Source: CAYHPY01 sp964358485 | GTDB taxonomy: Bacteria > Elusimicrobiota > Elusimicrobia > UBA1565 > UBA9628 | Assembly (NCBI GenBank): GCA_964358485.1 | Contig: CAYHPY010000033.1 | Span: 1-34,592, forward strand | DNA: 34,592 nucleotides | Direction of reading: 5' to 3' | Part shown: piece by piece, positions 25,057-33,441 of the stretch | Layout: each line of letters begins with the position of its first letter | How positions within the stretch are numbered: position 1 is the stretch's first letter | The notes under the pieces: model-generated | The model's input: only the letters and a program-made list of their open reading frames with translations | Database searches by the model: none | What the model was told of the DNA's origin: nothing | Position numbers and translations under genes: made by a program

Positions 25057-25731
25057 TCACTCGATAAAGCGGGCCGGATCCACCGCCTTTCCCCGATACC
25101 GAACCTCGTAGTGCACGTGGGTTCCGGTCGAGCGGCCGGTGTCTCCCATGACCGCCAGCGCCTGGCCCTTCTTGACGGCCTGGCCCGGCCGCACCAAGAG
25201 GCGGGCGGCGTGGCCGAACAAGGTGCTCAGGCCGGGGGCGTGCTTGACCAGGATTCGCATCCCGTAGCCTCCGGCCCAACCCGCTTCGGCCACGACCCCG
25301 TCGGCCGTGGCGCGGACCTCGGTTCCCGGGGCGTTGGCGATGTCCCACCCCGGATGAAATTCCCGGCGCTCGTTTTCCAGGGGTGACGGGCGGTTGCCGA
25401 ACCGGGAGGTGATCCGGCCCGGGGCGGGCAGACCTTGGGGAAGCAGGCGGACCGCCTCGGAATAGGCCGCCGTCAGGCGGCGGACTTCGCCGGCCAAACG
25501 GCCGCTCTCTCCTTTCAGAAAAGCCGCCTCACGCGCGGAGTCGTCGCAGTCCAAATGACGGTTTGCGGCCCAGAGGGCGGCCGCCGTGGCCAACCCCCAA
25601 ATCCCGACGGCGAAAATGAAAACGAGCGGGCGCGCCTGAAAGGTTCGGCTCGGGCTTTCCGGTCCCCCCAACAGAAGCAAGGTCATCGGGCGCCGCAGTT
25701 TGTAAGCCCAAGAGGGGCGCGGGGATATCAT
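25057..25731 (-). CDS. M23 (LytM) family membrane-anchored peptidase
   Basis: A 224-aa protein with a short cytosolic N-terminus, one TM helix (about 36-56), a short coiled coil, and a C-terminal LytM domain. The zinc ligands H126 and D130 in HPGWD and H207 in the HVH motif (with H205) are present, so it should be an active glycyl-glycine-type or DD/DL-endopeptidase acting on peptidoglycan. The start ATG 25731 is chosen because it begins just before the TM segment; residues farther upstream are the shadow of the next gene. It is divergent from the response regulator at 25801 and stops immediately against the gene ending at 25056. Confidence 0.92.
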   Translation of the reverse strand: MISPRPSWAYKLRRPMTLLLLGGPESPSRTFQARPLVFIFAVGIWGLATAAALWAANRHLDCDDSAREAAFLKGESGRLAGEVRRLTAAYSEAVRLLPQGLPAPGRITSRFGNRPSPLENERREFHPGWDIANAPGTEVRATADGVVAEAGWAGGYGMRILVKHAPGLSTLFGHAARLLVRPGQAVKKGQALAVMGDTGRSTGTHVHYEVRYRGKAVDPARFIE

Positions 25732-25800
25732 GACACAAGGATAGCCTGGATCCTGGGGGGCCTCGAGCCCACCCAAGTCAGGAGCGGTCAGGACGAAATC

Positions 25801-26466
25801 ATGGCGAGGATTCTCAGCATCACGGACGACGCGCCGTTTCAAGGCGCCTTGGCGGGGGTGTTGTTTCGCTGCGGCCATGAGGGCCATTATGCCTTCAACG
25901 GCCAGGAGGGCTATGAGAAAATCCTTAGGTTGCGGCCCGACGCGGTCCTCCTGGATTGGGCTCCCGCCGCCTTGAGCGCCCCGGAGCTCTTGGTCCGGCT
26001 GGGCGCCCACCGGCTCCTGCGCGGCCTGCCCGTCATCGTGCTTGCCGTACCCGGCTCCGCGCGGGCCCGCTTCGAGGCTTCGGTTTCCCCGGAAAGCGTG
26101 CGCGCCTACCTGGACAAGCCGGTCAGATTCTCGGAACTCTTGTCGAAGATCAGGGAGGTTTGCGAACCGGGCGCCCGCGCCCTGCCGCGCGGCCCCGCCA
26201 AAGGCGATCTGTCCCTGGACCTTCGATTGGGGGCGGTTTGGGCGCGCGGGCGCTTGGCGGCGACCTTAACCCCGCGGCGGGCGCGGCTTTTGGAAATTCT
26301 CCTGAGGGCCCGCGGCGCGGTCCGTCGGGAAACCCTGCTCCGCGGCCTCTGGCCGGGCGGGGGCGGCGCCAACCGCCTGGACAAAGCCGTCTCCCGCCTG
26401 CGCGCGGCTTTGGGACCCGAAGCGGCCCGCCTGCGCACGACTTCCGGCGGCTACGAGTTGGCTTGA
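25801..26466 (+). CDS. OmpR/PhoB-family response regulator, orphan
   Basis: A 221-aa two-domain regulator. The receiver domain (1-115) keeps the acidic pair D9-D10, the phospho-acceptor D52 (VLLDW) and K106 (YLDKPV). The C-terminal winged helix (about 145-220) shows LTPRRARLLEILLRARG, DKAVSRLRAALG and TTSGGYEL, the OmpR-type DNA-binding pattern. AGGA lies seven bases before the ATG. No histidine kinase is nearby, so the partner is unknown. It is divergent from the M23 peptidase across about 70 bases, so it could control that gene or itself. Confidence 0.93.
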   Translation: MARILSITDDAPFQGALAGVLFRCGHEGHYAFNGQEGYEKILRLRPDAVLLDWAPAALSAPELLVRLGAHRLLRGLPVIVLAVPGSARARFEASVSPESVRAYLDKPVRFSELLSKIREVCEPGARALPRGPAKGDLSLDLRLGAVWARGRLAATLTPRRARLLEILLRARGAVRRETLLRGLWPGGGGANRLDKAVSRLRAALGPEAARLRTTSGGYELA

Positions 26467-26518
26467 TCTGGCGCGATCGCCCGATTCCCGCTAAACTGTA
26501 GCGTCGCCCCGAAAGAAA

Positions 26519-27469
26519 ATGAAGAAAGTTAAGAAAGTGGATACCTGGCACCTATGGGCGGTGGTTTTGTTCATGGGGGCGGGGGTGTCGGGGAGGACCT
26601 TGCGTGAGCGGGCGCAGGGTCATTGGCAGGCGGGGCGCCGCGAGGAGGCGATCCAGGTCTACACCGAGGCCATTGAGGCCTATCAAAAAGAGGGCGACCA
26701 AGGCGGCGCGGCTTATTGCTATTACGGGCGGGGAACGGCCCGCCGCTCGTCCGGCAAGAATCAGGAGGCGGACGTGGATTTCCGGGAATCGGCCCAAATT
26801 TTCCGCCGGGCCATCGCCGCCGCGCCGGACCCCGGCAGGGCCCGCCGGCTGGAGAACGAGTACGCCAACGTCCTGTACGGTTTGGGCGAGGCGGCCAAGC
26901 GCGCCGGGGACATCCCTGAAGCCCGGCGGATCGCCCAGGAGCGCCTGGACATCTACCGAAAATTCGAGGACCCGGGCGGGCAGGCCGTCTCGGAGGATTC
27001 CCTGGGCGAGCTCGACCTGGCCGAGGGACGTTACGCGGAGGCCAAGGCGCGCTTCGAGGCGTCTTACAATTATTACAAGGTCGCTGGAAATCCGTACGGA
27101 ATCAAGGCCGCCCGGGAGCGGGCCGAAAAGGCCGCGCTCCTGGCCCAAGAAGGCCCCGCCTCCGCCGCGCGGGCCCGTGAAGACCTGAAATTGCTCCGCG
27201 AGCGGGTGTCCCGGTTCTATTCCGAATTCGGACGGTTTCCGGCGACGCTGGAGGAACTGGAGGGCGTGGGCGCCGCGATTTCGGACCCCGGAGTGGCCGA
27301 GCACCGCCCGGCTCGTGGCAGGGGCGTTTTCCCGGGATTTGAGGCCTCGTCCGAGAAAGAACGGGCCGTGAGGGATTCCGGGAACTGGGGCTACGACCCG
27401 TCCTCGGGTTTGGTCTTCATCGATTGCCGCCATCCCTCCGCCGATGGGCGGCCCTATTACGCCTGGTGA
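26519..27469 (+). CDS. TPR protein with pseudopilin-like C-terminus
   Basis: A 316-aa protein. Residues 1-25 are a weak signal peptide, then TPR-like repeats (about 27-215; AGRREEAIQVYTEAIEAYQ, AGDIPEARRIAQERLDIY). The end (about 225-316) resembles the C-terminal half of type II secretion pseudopilins: LRERVSRFYSEFGRFPATL, then GNWGYDPSSGLVFIDC. The first codons contain a copy of the CCTGGCACC repeat. Role unknown; a scaffold in an envelope complex is possible. The gene after it starts four bases beyond its stop, so the two are probably one operon. Confidence 0.75.
   Translation: MKKVKKVDTWHLWAVVLFMGAGVSGRTLRERAQGHWQAGRREEAIQVYTEAIEAYQKEGDQGGAAYCYYGRGTARRSSGKNQEADVDFRESAQIFRRAIAAAPDPGRARRLENEYANVLYGLGEAAKRAGDIPEARRIAQERLDIYRKFEDPGGQAVSEDSLGELDLAEGRYAEAKARFEASYNYYKVAGNPYGIKAARERAEKAALLAQEGPASAARAREDLKLLRERVSRFYSEFGRFPATLEELEGVGAAISDPGVAEHRPARGRGVFPGFEASSEKERAVRDSGNWGYDPSSGLVFIDCRHPSADGRPYYAW
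26541..26552 (+). repeat. Third occurrence of the CCTGGCACC repeat arm
   Basis: ATACCTGGCACC matches the right arm of the two Bat-leader repeats at 10 of 12 positions (9 of 9 in the core). It lies eight codons into the TPR gene. Confidence 0.55.
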
Positions 27470-27473
27470 GACG

Positions 27474-29636
27474 ATGAAGCCGGCGGAGCGCCTGGCCGCG
27501 GAGGGCCGCGACCTGGCCCTGCTCGCCGCCTGCCTGGCGGGGGTTCCGGCGGTTTGGGTGGCCCTGGGCTGGACGCCGGGCCTGGCCACCTACAGTCACG
27601 ACGGCCTGCTGATCAGTATTCCCCATTTGAAGGCCCTCATGGGCGCCGGAGGGGATTGGCGCGCCGCCGTCTACCGCGCCGACTGGCTCGGCGGGGTGAA
27701 AATCAACGAGGTCGCGGGAAGCCTGCCGCTTTTGGACCTGCTCGCGCGCCTTGGGGCGGGTCCGCATTTCGCGCTCAACGCCCTGGTTTTTCTCACTCAA
27801 TCCTTGTACGCGTTCCTGGGGCTGAGGACGGCCGCCGACCTGGCGGCCCGTTGGGGGGAGCCGGGCCAGCCGAGTCGCGCGGCGCGGTTCGCCCTTTTTC
27901 TCATGACCTCCTTCGCCCCGGTCCTGGGCTGGCAATTGGGAAGCGGACATCAGACCATGGTGGCGGGCTGTTTTTCCCTGATTTCCGTTTGGGCGCTATT
28001 GGCGTCGGCGGCCAACGGTTCCTTGACTTTGACCTTGGCCCTGGCCGCCGGGGCCGGCATCTGCCACGGCCTGCCCTGGGCGGGCGTTCAAACTTTCATC
28101 TGCGGGCTCGTGTTCGGCGCCCCGCTTTTGGCGGAACGATTTTGGAAAGCGGCGGCCGCCCGGCCCCGGTCCGCCTTGTCGGCCTTGCTCGCCGCCGCCG
28201 CGGCGGCGGTCCTCGTCCTCCCTCGCTTTGAGGTCATGTGGGCCCACGCCACGAGCACCGACGCCGCCCGGGGGCTGGGCGGCCCGCCGGTGGTCTTTTC
28301 CTACGCCATCTCGACGCTTCGCGATTGGCTGACCTCGATCCCCTGGGCTCGGGACTGGCCGGCCGTCATCGGCCGCCCCCTGAAGCTCCAAATCGAAACC
28401 AATATTCCGTGGGGTCCCCCGCTTCTGCTCTTGGCGGCCGCGCCCCGCCTGGGCCGCGCGGGAGTTTGGGCCTGGGCGGCGGGGGCCGCGGTGGCGGTTT
28501 TGTTCAGCATGAATATCCAACCGGTCTCCGGGGCGGTTCTCGCTCTCGTCGCGCCGCTGGGGAACTTCCGGGTTCCCCAACGCTCCGCCCTTCCCCTGGC
28601 GTTGGCCCTGCCGATTTTGGCCTGGGCCGCCCTCGCGACCCGCGCCCAAACCGAAAAAAAGATGGAGTTCCGGGCCGCGGCATTGGCCACGGGCCTCTGC
28701 GCCGCCGCCTTCTGGGGCCCTCCTTGGCTGAGGGAACCGCTGGGCTGGCTGGCCGCCGCCGCGCTCCTGCGCCCGGCCTGGTCGGCCCGGACCGGCGTAT
28801 CGCGGGACGGGCTCTTGCTGGCTCTCGGCTTTTGCGCCCTCGGAGCGTTTCGCGAGCGCCTGCCGATGTTCCGCGACCTGCCGTCGGCGTTGGCCGAAGC
28901 CGCCCGCGAGGGAGCCCGAATCCGAGCCGAGCATCCAGAGGCGGGTCTGCCTCTTTCCCGGGTCCGCGTCGAACCGCCCATCTTGGAGTTCGGCAACAAC
29001 ACCGCCTTCATGATGGGGCTCTCTTCTGTGGACGGATATTTTTTTCCCCCGCGCCGTTTTCTGGAATTGACCGCCGCCCTCGCGGGCAAGCCGTACATCC
29101 CGCTGGTGGACAATTTTAGCTTCGGGGAGGATTCCCCGGCCTTTCCGGTCCTATCCCGGCTTTACAATGTGGGCCTGCTCGTCCGGCGCGGGGAGGGAGG
29201 GCTTTCCGTTAAAAGGCTGGAGGGGGGAGCGCCCGCTTGGTTCGCCTGGGAAGTCAAACGCGTCGCCGGTTTTACGGAACTGGCCGCGGCCTTGAAGGCT
29301 CCGCGGCGCCCGGGGGCGCTTTTGGCCGTGGTCTCCGATCCCAAAATACCCGCGGATTTTCCGGAGAAATTCTCCCCGGCCTGCGCCAAGGCCAAGATCC
29401 GAAGCCTGGCCGCGCTCGCCGACGGGACCGTGCTGGCCGGGGTGGACAGCCCGGCATCCTGTCCGCTCGTTTTTTCCATGAATTTCGTCGAGAACTTGCG
29501 GGCCCACCGTGAGAACCGGGCCGAGCCGTTATCGGTTTTCCCGGCCTACGGGGCCCTGGCGGGGGTTTTGGTTCCGCCGGGAAGGGGGGTGATTCGGCTT
29601 GGGGCGGTTGCGTCACGCCGACCGTGGTTTAGGTAG
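27474..29636 (+). CDS. Large multi-pass membrane protein, YfhO/GT-C type
   Basis: A 720-aa membrane protein with about ten to twelve hydrophobic helices in the first 480 residues, then a 240-residue non-membrane domain. The opening (TPGLATYSHDGLLISIPHL, with an acidic residue before the second helix) and the tail motif LSRLYNVGLLV recall the YfhO/GT-C type of lipid-linked sugar transferases. No certain catalytic residue can be assigned. The start ATG 27474 is chosen because it is four bases after the TPR gene and begins MKPAERLAAEG. The last residues (GAVASRRPWFR) look short compared with related proteins that end in further TM helices. No terminator follows. Confidence 0.65.
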   Translation: MKPAERLAAEGRDLALLAACLAGVPAVWVALGWTPGLATYSHDGLLISIPHLKALMGAGGDWRAAVYRADWLGGVKINEVAGSLPLLDLLARLGAGPHFALNALVFLTQSLYAFLGLRTAADLAARWGEPGQPSRAARFALFLMTSFAPVLGWQLGSGHQTMVAGCFSLISVWALLASAANGSLTLTLALAAGAGICHGLPWAGVQTFICGLVFGAPLLAERFWKAAAARPRSALSALLAAAAAAVLVLPRFEVMWAHATSTDAARGLGGPPVVFSYAISTLRDWLTSIPWARDWPAVIGRPLKLQIETNIPWGPPLLLLAAAPRLGRAGVWAWAAGAAVAVLFSMNIQPVSGAVLALVAPLGNFRVPQRSALPLALALPILAWAALATRAQTEKKMEFRAAALATGLCAAAFWGPPWLREPLGWLAAAALLRPAWSARTGVSRDGLLLALGFCALGAFRERLPMFRDLPSALAEAAREGARIRAEHPEAGLPLSRVRVEPPILEFGNNTAFMMGLSSVDGYFFPPRRFLELTAALAGKPYIPLVDNFSFGEDSPAFPVLSRLYNVGLLVRRGEGGLSVKRLEGGAPAWFAWEVKRVAGFTELAAALKAPRRPGALLAVVSDPKIPADFPEKFSPACAKAKIRSLAALADGTVLAGVDSPASCPLVFSMNFVENLRAHRENRAEPLSVFPAYGALAGVLVPPGRGVIRLGAVASRRPWFR

Positions 29637-29825
29637 ATTTTTGGGGGGAGGAATCATCCATTCAAAGCGGGGCCGACCACCTGGACCTGGGGACCTCCAT
29701 CAACGCCCCCCCAAGTTACACGACCTCAACCTGCAGTGTATCCTGGTGACGGGGATTGAAATATTCTGGTTTTGGCTCTATAATTCAAGCAGCACCCCAA
29801 GATACACCGACCAACTTACTCAATA
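29637..29825. other. Noncoding spacer with an inverted repeat
   Basis: No gene is seen. An inverted repeat GTGTATCCTGG (29736-29746) / CCAAGATACAC (29797-29807) matches at 10 of 11 positions. Part of it is AT-richer than the flanks. It may be an attC-like or recombination remnant beside the mobile element, but the outer arms do not pair well. Confidence 0.4.
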
Positions 29826-29845
29826 GTTGAACAAAGCCGCTTCGC
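29826..29845 (+). repeat. Left terminal inverted repeat of the IS91-type element
   Basis: GTTGAACAAAGCCGCTTCGC pairs with the repeat at 32445-32464 at 19 of 20 positions. A GCCGC-TTC-GCGGC hairpin overlaps its inner end. Confidence 0.85.
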
Positions 29846-29997
29846 GGCAGTCATCTCAACCCCGTCTTAACGGCATCGCCTGATTTTCCCCGCCTTCTTT
29901 CCGCTGTCCTTCTCGCCTGATTTTTCCCGCCCAGTCCGGTAAGATGCCTCGGGCGCCCGTCGACGGCGTCCAATCCACCCACGACGGAGGCATCACC

Positions 29998-30861
29998 ATG
30001 AGCGCATTGAGCGAGCGAATGACACGGGACATGCAATTGCGGCGGCTGGCGGACCGGACCCAGGAGGCTTATCTTCACGGGGTGCGTTCCTTGGCTAAAC
30101 ACTATAAGCGGTCGCCGGACCAACTGACGGACCGCGAAGTCCAAGACTACGTTCTGCACCTGCTTAACGTGCGCAAAGTTGCTTGGAGCACCTGCAATCA
30201 GCAGGTCTCCGGGATGAAATTTTTCTATGGCACGACCTTGGGGAGGGCTTCGACTTGCCTGGCCATCCCTCCCCGCAAGATCGAGCAGCGCCTGCCGGAA
30301 ATCCTCAGCGCGCAGGAACTCAAGCGCCTGTTTTCCGTCACCACCAACGTCAAGCATCGCGCGCTGCTCATGACCGTCTACGCCGCCGGACTGCGCGTCG
30401 GCGAGGCGGTTCGCCTCAAAGTCACGGACATCGACGGCAACCGCATGATGCTCCGCGTCGAGCAGGGCAAGGGCCGCAAAGACCGCTATACGACCCTCTC
30501 GCCGCGCCTGCTCGCCGAGCTGCGTGAATATTGGAAGGCCTATCGTCCCTCCTCATGGCTGTTCCCGGGCCACCGCCCGGATCAGCCCATGCCCCGCGAC
30601 ACCGCCTACCAGATCTACGTCAAAGCCAAGCTCAAGGCCGGCATCCACAAGGACGGGGGCATCCACGCGTTGCGCCACGCCTACGCGACCCACCTGCTGG
30701 AAGCCGGCGTCGATCTTCGCACCTTGATGGTTCTCATGGGGCACCGGTCCATCCTGACGACCCAGCGCTACGTGCGCCTGACCCAAAAAACCCTCGGCGC
30801 GCCGGGCAAGCCGCTGGATCTGCTGGCCATAACCAAGAAGAATCGGCTGCCGTCACCGTAG
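29998..30861 (+). CDS. IS91-associated tyrosine recombinase/integrase
   Basis: A 287-aa recombinase with an N-terminal SAM-like DNA-binding domain (about 1-90) and a catalytic domain. Catalytic residues are all present: R133 (GLRVGE), K161 region (GKGRKDR), H223-x-x-R226 (HALRHA), H249 (MGHRS) and the nucleophile Y258 (TQRYVRL). The start ATG 29998 is chosen for GGAGG seven bases upstream. It lacks the extra alpha-helix insertion that marks integron integrases (IntI), so I assign it to the IS91 partner group, not to the nearby cassette array. It is followed after two bases by the transposase. Confidence 0.93.
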   Translation: MSALSERMTRDMQLRRLADRTQEAYLHGVRSLAKHYKRSPDQLTDREVQDYVLHLLNVRKVAWSTCNQQVSGMKFFYGTTLGRASTCLAIPPRKIEQRLPEILSAQELKRLFSVTTNVKHRALLMTVYAAGLRVGEAVRLKVTDIDGNRMMLRVEQGKGRKDRYTTLSPRLLAELREYWKAYRPSSWLFPGHRPDQPMPRDTAYQIYVKAKLKAGIHKDGGIHALRHAYATHLLEAGVDLRTLMVLMGHRSILTTQRYVRLTQKTLGAPGKPLDLLAITKKNRLPSP

Positions 30862-30863
30862 CC

Positions 30864-32120
30864 ATGCCCTCCGCCCATGCGCATGGGGCGGCGGGATTGA
30901 CGAGCCGGGCAAGGCCGCGCTGGGAGGTCGCCGACGTCTTGCGCCTCCATGGGGAGGCTTACCGCCGCTCGCATCCGCCGCCGCTCCCTCATCTGAAAAT
31001 CATGCGGGCCATAACGGCCTGCCGCACCCCCGTTTTGGGCGGCCATGTCGAGCGTTGCGGCAGTTGCTCGTTCGAGAGGCGCGCCTACAACTCGTGTCGC
31101 AACCGCCATTGCCCCAAGTGCCAATCCCTCGCCAAGGCCCGGTGGCTCAAGGCGCGCACGGCCGAGTTGCTGCCGGTCGGCTACTTCCACGTCGTCTTCA
31201 CCTTGCCCCACGAGCTCAATCCCCTCATCCTGTGCAACAAGGCGGTGGTCCTTAAGCTCCTGTTCGAGGCCGTCGCCCGAACCCTGAGCCAGTTCGGCCG
31301 CAACCCCGGCAACGGCCTCGGCGGCAAGATCGGTTTTCTGGCCGTCCTGCATACCTGGGACCAGAAACTGTTGGACCATTTCCACCTCCATTGCCTCATT
31401 CCCGCCGGAGCCTTGTCCCCGGACGGCCGCCGCTGGGTCGCGGCGCGCAAGGATTTCCTGTTTCCCGTCAAAGCGCTCTCCCGGGTCTTCCGGGGCAAAT
31501 TCGTCGCCCTCCTCAAAGACAGCTTCGTCCAGCGGCGGCTCGCCTTTCCCGGGCGAACGGCAAGCTTGGGCGCCCCGGGGGGATTTCACGCGTTGATCGG
31601 GCAGCTTTACGAAAAGGACTGGGTGGTTTATTCCAAGGCGCCTTTTGGAGGGCCCCGCAAAGTACTCGACTATCTCGGACGCTACACCCACCGCGTCGCC
31701 ATCGCCAACCATCGCATACTCGCGCTCGAAGACGGCAACGTGACGTTTTCCTACCGGGACCGCCGTGACGGCGACAGCCTCAAGTCCTTGACCGTTCCGG
31801 CCGAGGAATTCATCCGCCGCTTCCTCCTTCACGCCCTCCCCGCCTCTTTCATGCGCATCCGTCACTTCGGGTTCCTGGCCAACCGCGCCAAGGGCCGAGA
31901 CCTTCAGCGCTGTCGGCAACTTTTGGGATTGTCCCCGGAACCCACCGTGACGCAACCGATGACCGACCAGGAGCAGCTGCACGAACTGACGGGGAAAGAT
32001 CCCAGGAAGTGTCCCGCCTGCAAGACCGGCCTCATGCAGCTCGTCGCCGAATTGCCCAAACTTCCGATTCATGCCTGGCCCCACTTCGGGCTGCCCGCCC
32101 CGCGATTGGATTCCTCATGA
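30864..32120 (+). CDS. IS91-family transposase (HUH, rolling-circle type)
   Basis: A 418-aa transposase. The N-terminus holds a zinc-binding module (C66, C69, C78, H82, C83, C86 region: GGHVERCGSC, RNRHCPKCQ). The HUH metal site is in HFHLHCLIP (H174, H176), and the nucleophilic tyrosine pair Y270-x3-Y274 is in DYLGRYTHRVAI. These act in single-strand nicking and rolling-circle transposition. ATG 30864 lies two bases after the recombinase stop; earlier in-frame residues are the shadow of that gene. The protein looks intact. Confidence 0.95.
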   Translation: MPSAHAHGAAGLTSRARPRWEVADVLRLHGEAYRRSHPPPLPHLKIMRAITACRTPVLGGHVERCGSCSFERRAYNSCRNRHCPKCQSLAKARWLKARTAELLPVGYFHVVFTLPHELNPLILCNKAVVLKLLFEAVARTLSQFGRNPGNGLGGKIGFLAVLHTWDQKLLDHFHLHCLIPAGALSPDGRRWVAARKDFLFPVKALSRVFRGKFVALLKDSFVQRRLAFPGRTASLGAPGGFHALIGQLYEKDWVVYSKAPFGGPRKVLDYLGRYTHRVAIANHRILALEDGNVTFSYRDRRDGDSLKSLTVPAEEFIRRFLLHALPASFMRIRHFGFLANRAKGRDLQRCRQLLGLSPEPTVTQPMTDQEQLHELTGKDPRKCPACKTGLMQLVAELPKLPIHAWPHFGLPAPRLDSS

Positions 32121-32444
32121 TCCCCAGCTCCGGCGTGTCCTTGGCCTATCTTTTCCTCGCCCCCGTCCGGGGCGGCGTCTTGCTTTTCGTCGCTTCGCCG
32201 ACACCGGCCCCGCACCCCCAAGGCCTCCGCCTTCCACCCTCCCGCCGCCCCGGCCATTTCCCTTCCATTCCTCGCAATCCTCCTTGCCGCTGCGCCCGGA
32301 GCGTCCAAGTCCGCACACCCCGCGCTCCAATGCCCGCCTTAGAAACCCCATAGCCCGCGGCATTGCCCCGGACGCCGGGCATGCGCTAGACTAGACAGGC
32401 CAAACGGCAATGGATGGACGAAATCCAAAACAGCCGGCTCCCCG
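32121..32444. other. Noncoding right part of the mobile element
   Basis: I see no gene here. It is C-rich, with proline- and serine-coding runs in some frames but no ribosome site. A GCCGG-CTCC-CCGGC hairpin sits beside the right terminal repeat. Confidence 0.6.
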
Positions 32445-32464
32445 GCGAAGCGGCTTTGTCCAAC
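32445..32464 (-). repeat. Right terminal inverted repeat of the IS91-type element
   Basis: GCGAAGCGGCTTTGTCCAAC is the reverse complement of the left repeat with one mismatch. Its last seven bases (GTCCAAC) match the attC R'' pattern RYYYAAC and open the first attC-like site. Confidence 0.85.
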
Positions 32465-32516
32465 AGGTTTTATCCGGCATGCTGGCGCACACCGGATAAA
32501 ACCCTATCCGTTAGGC
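32458..32516 (+). other. attC-like site A (59 bp)
   Basis: R''-like GTCCAAC and R' GTTAGGC (consensus RYYYAAC / GTTRRRY) flank a 12-bp perfect stem GGTTTTATCCGG (32466-32477) / CCGGATAAAACC (32492-32503). The right core is a classic attC end and a gene starts eight bases later. The left half may be the end of the mobile element instead, so this could be a hybrid site. Confidence 0.55.
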
Positions 32517-32523
32517 ACACCTT

Positions 32524-33024
32524 ATGACTGAATTAATGCGCGGCACTTTAGTTGGAGTCGGCGGTGTCACATTGCTATCCGCAATCCCGTCAGCCTGCCT
32601 CTTCTTGGCATTCCGCAGGATAACAGCTCGCCATTCTGTTCCGAAAAAAATGGCGGGGTTTTTGGGATTACTGTGTGGTGCGGTGATGGCGGGACTCATC
32701 ATTGGCAAAGGCGGAGAGCGCTTGAATCCCAGCTACGGAAGTTTTGTAATCCTTTTTTTGATTTTATTTTCCTCCAGTGGATTCTTGACGAGTTGGGAAT
32801 GGGGCTGGAGAGCGTTTCTGTGGCCACCAGCAATAGCCACAGTGGATTCGGCTCTCTGCCGATTCCTCCATCCTGATCCAGTTTTTGGAGGAGTGAGCTT
32901 TCTATTTATTTTTATCACATTGGCAACTTATACCGGATATTGTTTTGGATTTTACTTTAGACGGAGACATGGGGTGCCTAACCTTCCGCTAGAGCAGCCC
33001 GCGGCCATTGGGAAACCTTTGTAG
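32524..33024 (+). CDS. Cassette-borne four-helix membrane protein
   Basis: A 166-aa protein I do not recognise, with four hydrophobic helices (about 8-30, 43-60, 72-92 and 120-142) and a charged C-terminal tail. It begins eight bases after the attC-like core GTTAGGC and stops inside the next attC loop, the usual layout of an integron cassette gene. Its DNA is clearly more AT-rich than the core genome (runs of T near 32755), which supports acquisition. No catalytic motif is seen. Confidence 0.75.
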   Translation: MTELMRGTLVGVGGVTLLSAIPSACLFLAFRRITARHSVPKKMAGFLGLLCGAVMAGLIIGKGGERLNPSYGSFVILFLILFSSSGFLTSWEWGWRAFLWPPAIATVDSALCRFLHPDPVFGGVSFLFIFITLATYTGYCFGFYFRRRHGVPNLPLEQPAAIGKPL

Positions 33025-33051
33025 CCGCGGCTGCTCAGCGGTACGTTAGAC
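32976..33051 (+). other. attC site B (76 bp)
   Basis: The clearest attC. R'' GCCTAAC (32976-32982) and R' GTTAGAC (33045-33051) pair at 6 of 7 positions. Inside, CCGCTAGAGCAGCCCGCGGC pairs with GCCGCGGCTGCTCAGCGG, leaving two unpaired (extrahelical) bases on one arm, the feature integrases use to choose the strand. Confidence 0.85.
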
Positions 33052-33097
33052 CCACAGATTCGGCCCGAAAATAGGGCCGGCGGGCCGGCGGGGGGCC

Positions 33098-33126
33098 TTG
33101 ACGATTGTATATTCCCATGATATACT
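33098..33126 (+). promoter_or_regulatory. Sigma70 promoter of the brnTA cassette
   Basis: TTGACG (33098-33103) and TATACT (33121-33126) have a 17-base spacer, close to consensus. It lies inside the cassette, ten bases before the toxin start, so expression does not depend on an outside promoter. Confidence 0.85.
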
Positions 33127-33135
33127 TAAGGCGAG

Positions 33136-33441
33136 ATGGCGCGATTTGATCCGTCCGATTGCACCGGTTTCGATTGGGACAAGGGGAACTTCGACAAAAA
33201 TTGGTTGAAGCATCGGGTCACTCCATTTGAGTGCGAGCAAGTTTTCTTTAATCAGCCTCTCGTTGTTGTCCCGGATAAGTCCCATTCAGAAAAAGAGGTT
33301 CGCTTCTACGTGTTGGGTCAGTCCGATATCGGAAGATTGCTGTTTATGGTTTTCACTATTCGGAAGAACCTTATCCGAGTAATTTCTGCGCGGGACATGA
33401 CCCGTTCGGAAAAGGGGGTTTATACCAGTCATGAAAAATAA
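33136..33441 (+). CDS. brnT: BrnT-family toxin (DUF497 RNase)
   Basis: A 101-aa type II toxin. The BrnT pattern is clear: FDWDKGNFDKNWLKHRV near the start, then VFFNQPLVVVPDKSHSEKEVRF and a final VISARDMTRSEKGVY. BrnT cleaves RNA and stops growth until bound by BrnA. AAGG lies just before the ATG. The toxin-first order and the 11-base overlap with the antitoxin are typical of brnTA. It is a passenger of a gene cassette and probably stabilises the array. Confidence 0.93.
   Translation: MARFDPSDCTGFDWDKGNFDKNWLKHRVTPFECEQVFFNQPLVVVPDKSHSEKEVRFYVLGQSDIGRLLFMVFTIRKNLIRVISARDMTRSEKGVYTSHEK

Larger units (their letters stand above)
29826..32464 (+). mobile_element. IS91-type element with tyrosine recombinase and HUH transposase
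   Basis: A 2.6-kb unit bounded by 20-bp inverted repeats: GTTGAACAAAGCCGCTTCGC at 29826-29845 and its complement (one mismatch) at 32445-32464. It encodes a tyrosine recombinase and, two bases later, an IS91 transposase, a known pairing. The true ends could be a few bases inside. The last seven bases of each repeat also fit the attC core pattern. Bases 29846-29997 and 32121-32444 hold no gene; they include small GC-rich hairpins near both ends. Confidence 0.75.

Noticed and set aside
29998..30861. Tyrosine recombinase as the integron integrase IntI
   Set aside because: It lacks the IntI-specific helix insertion before the second half of the catalytic domain and is paired directly with an IS91 transposase.
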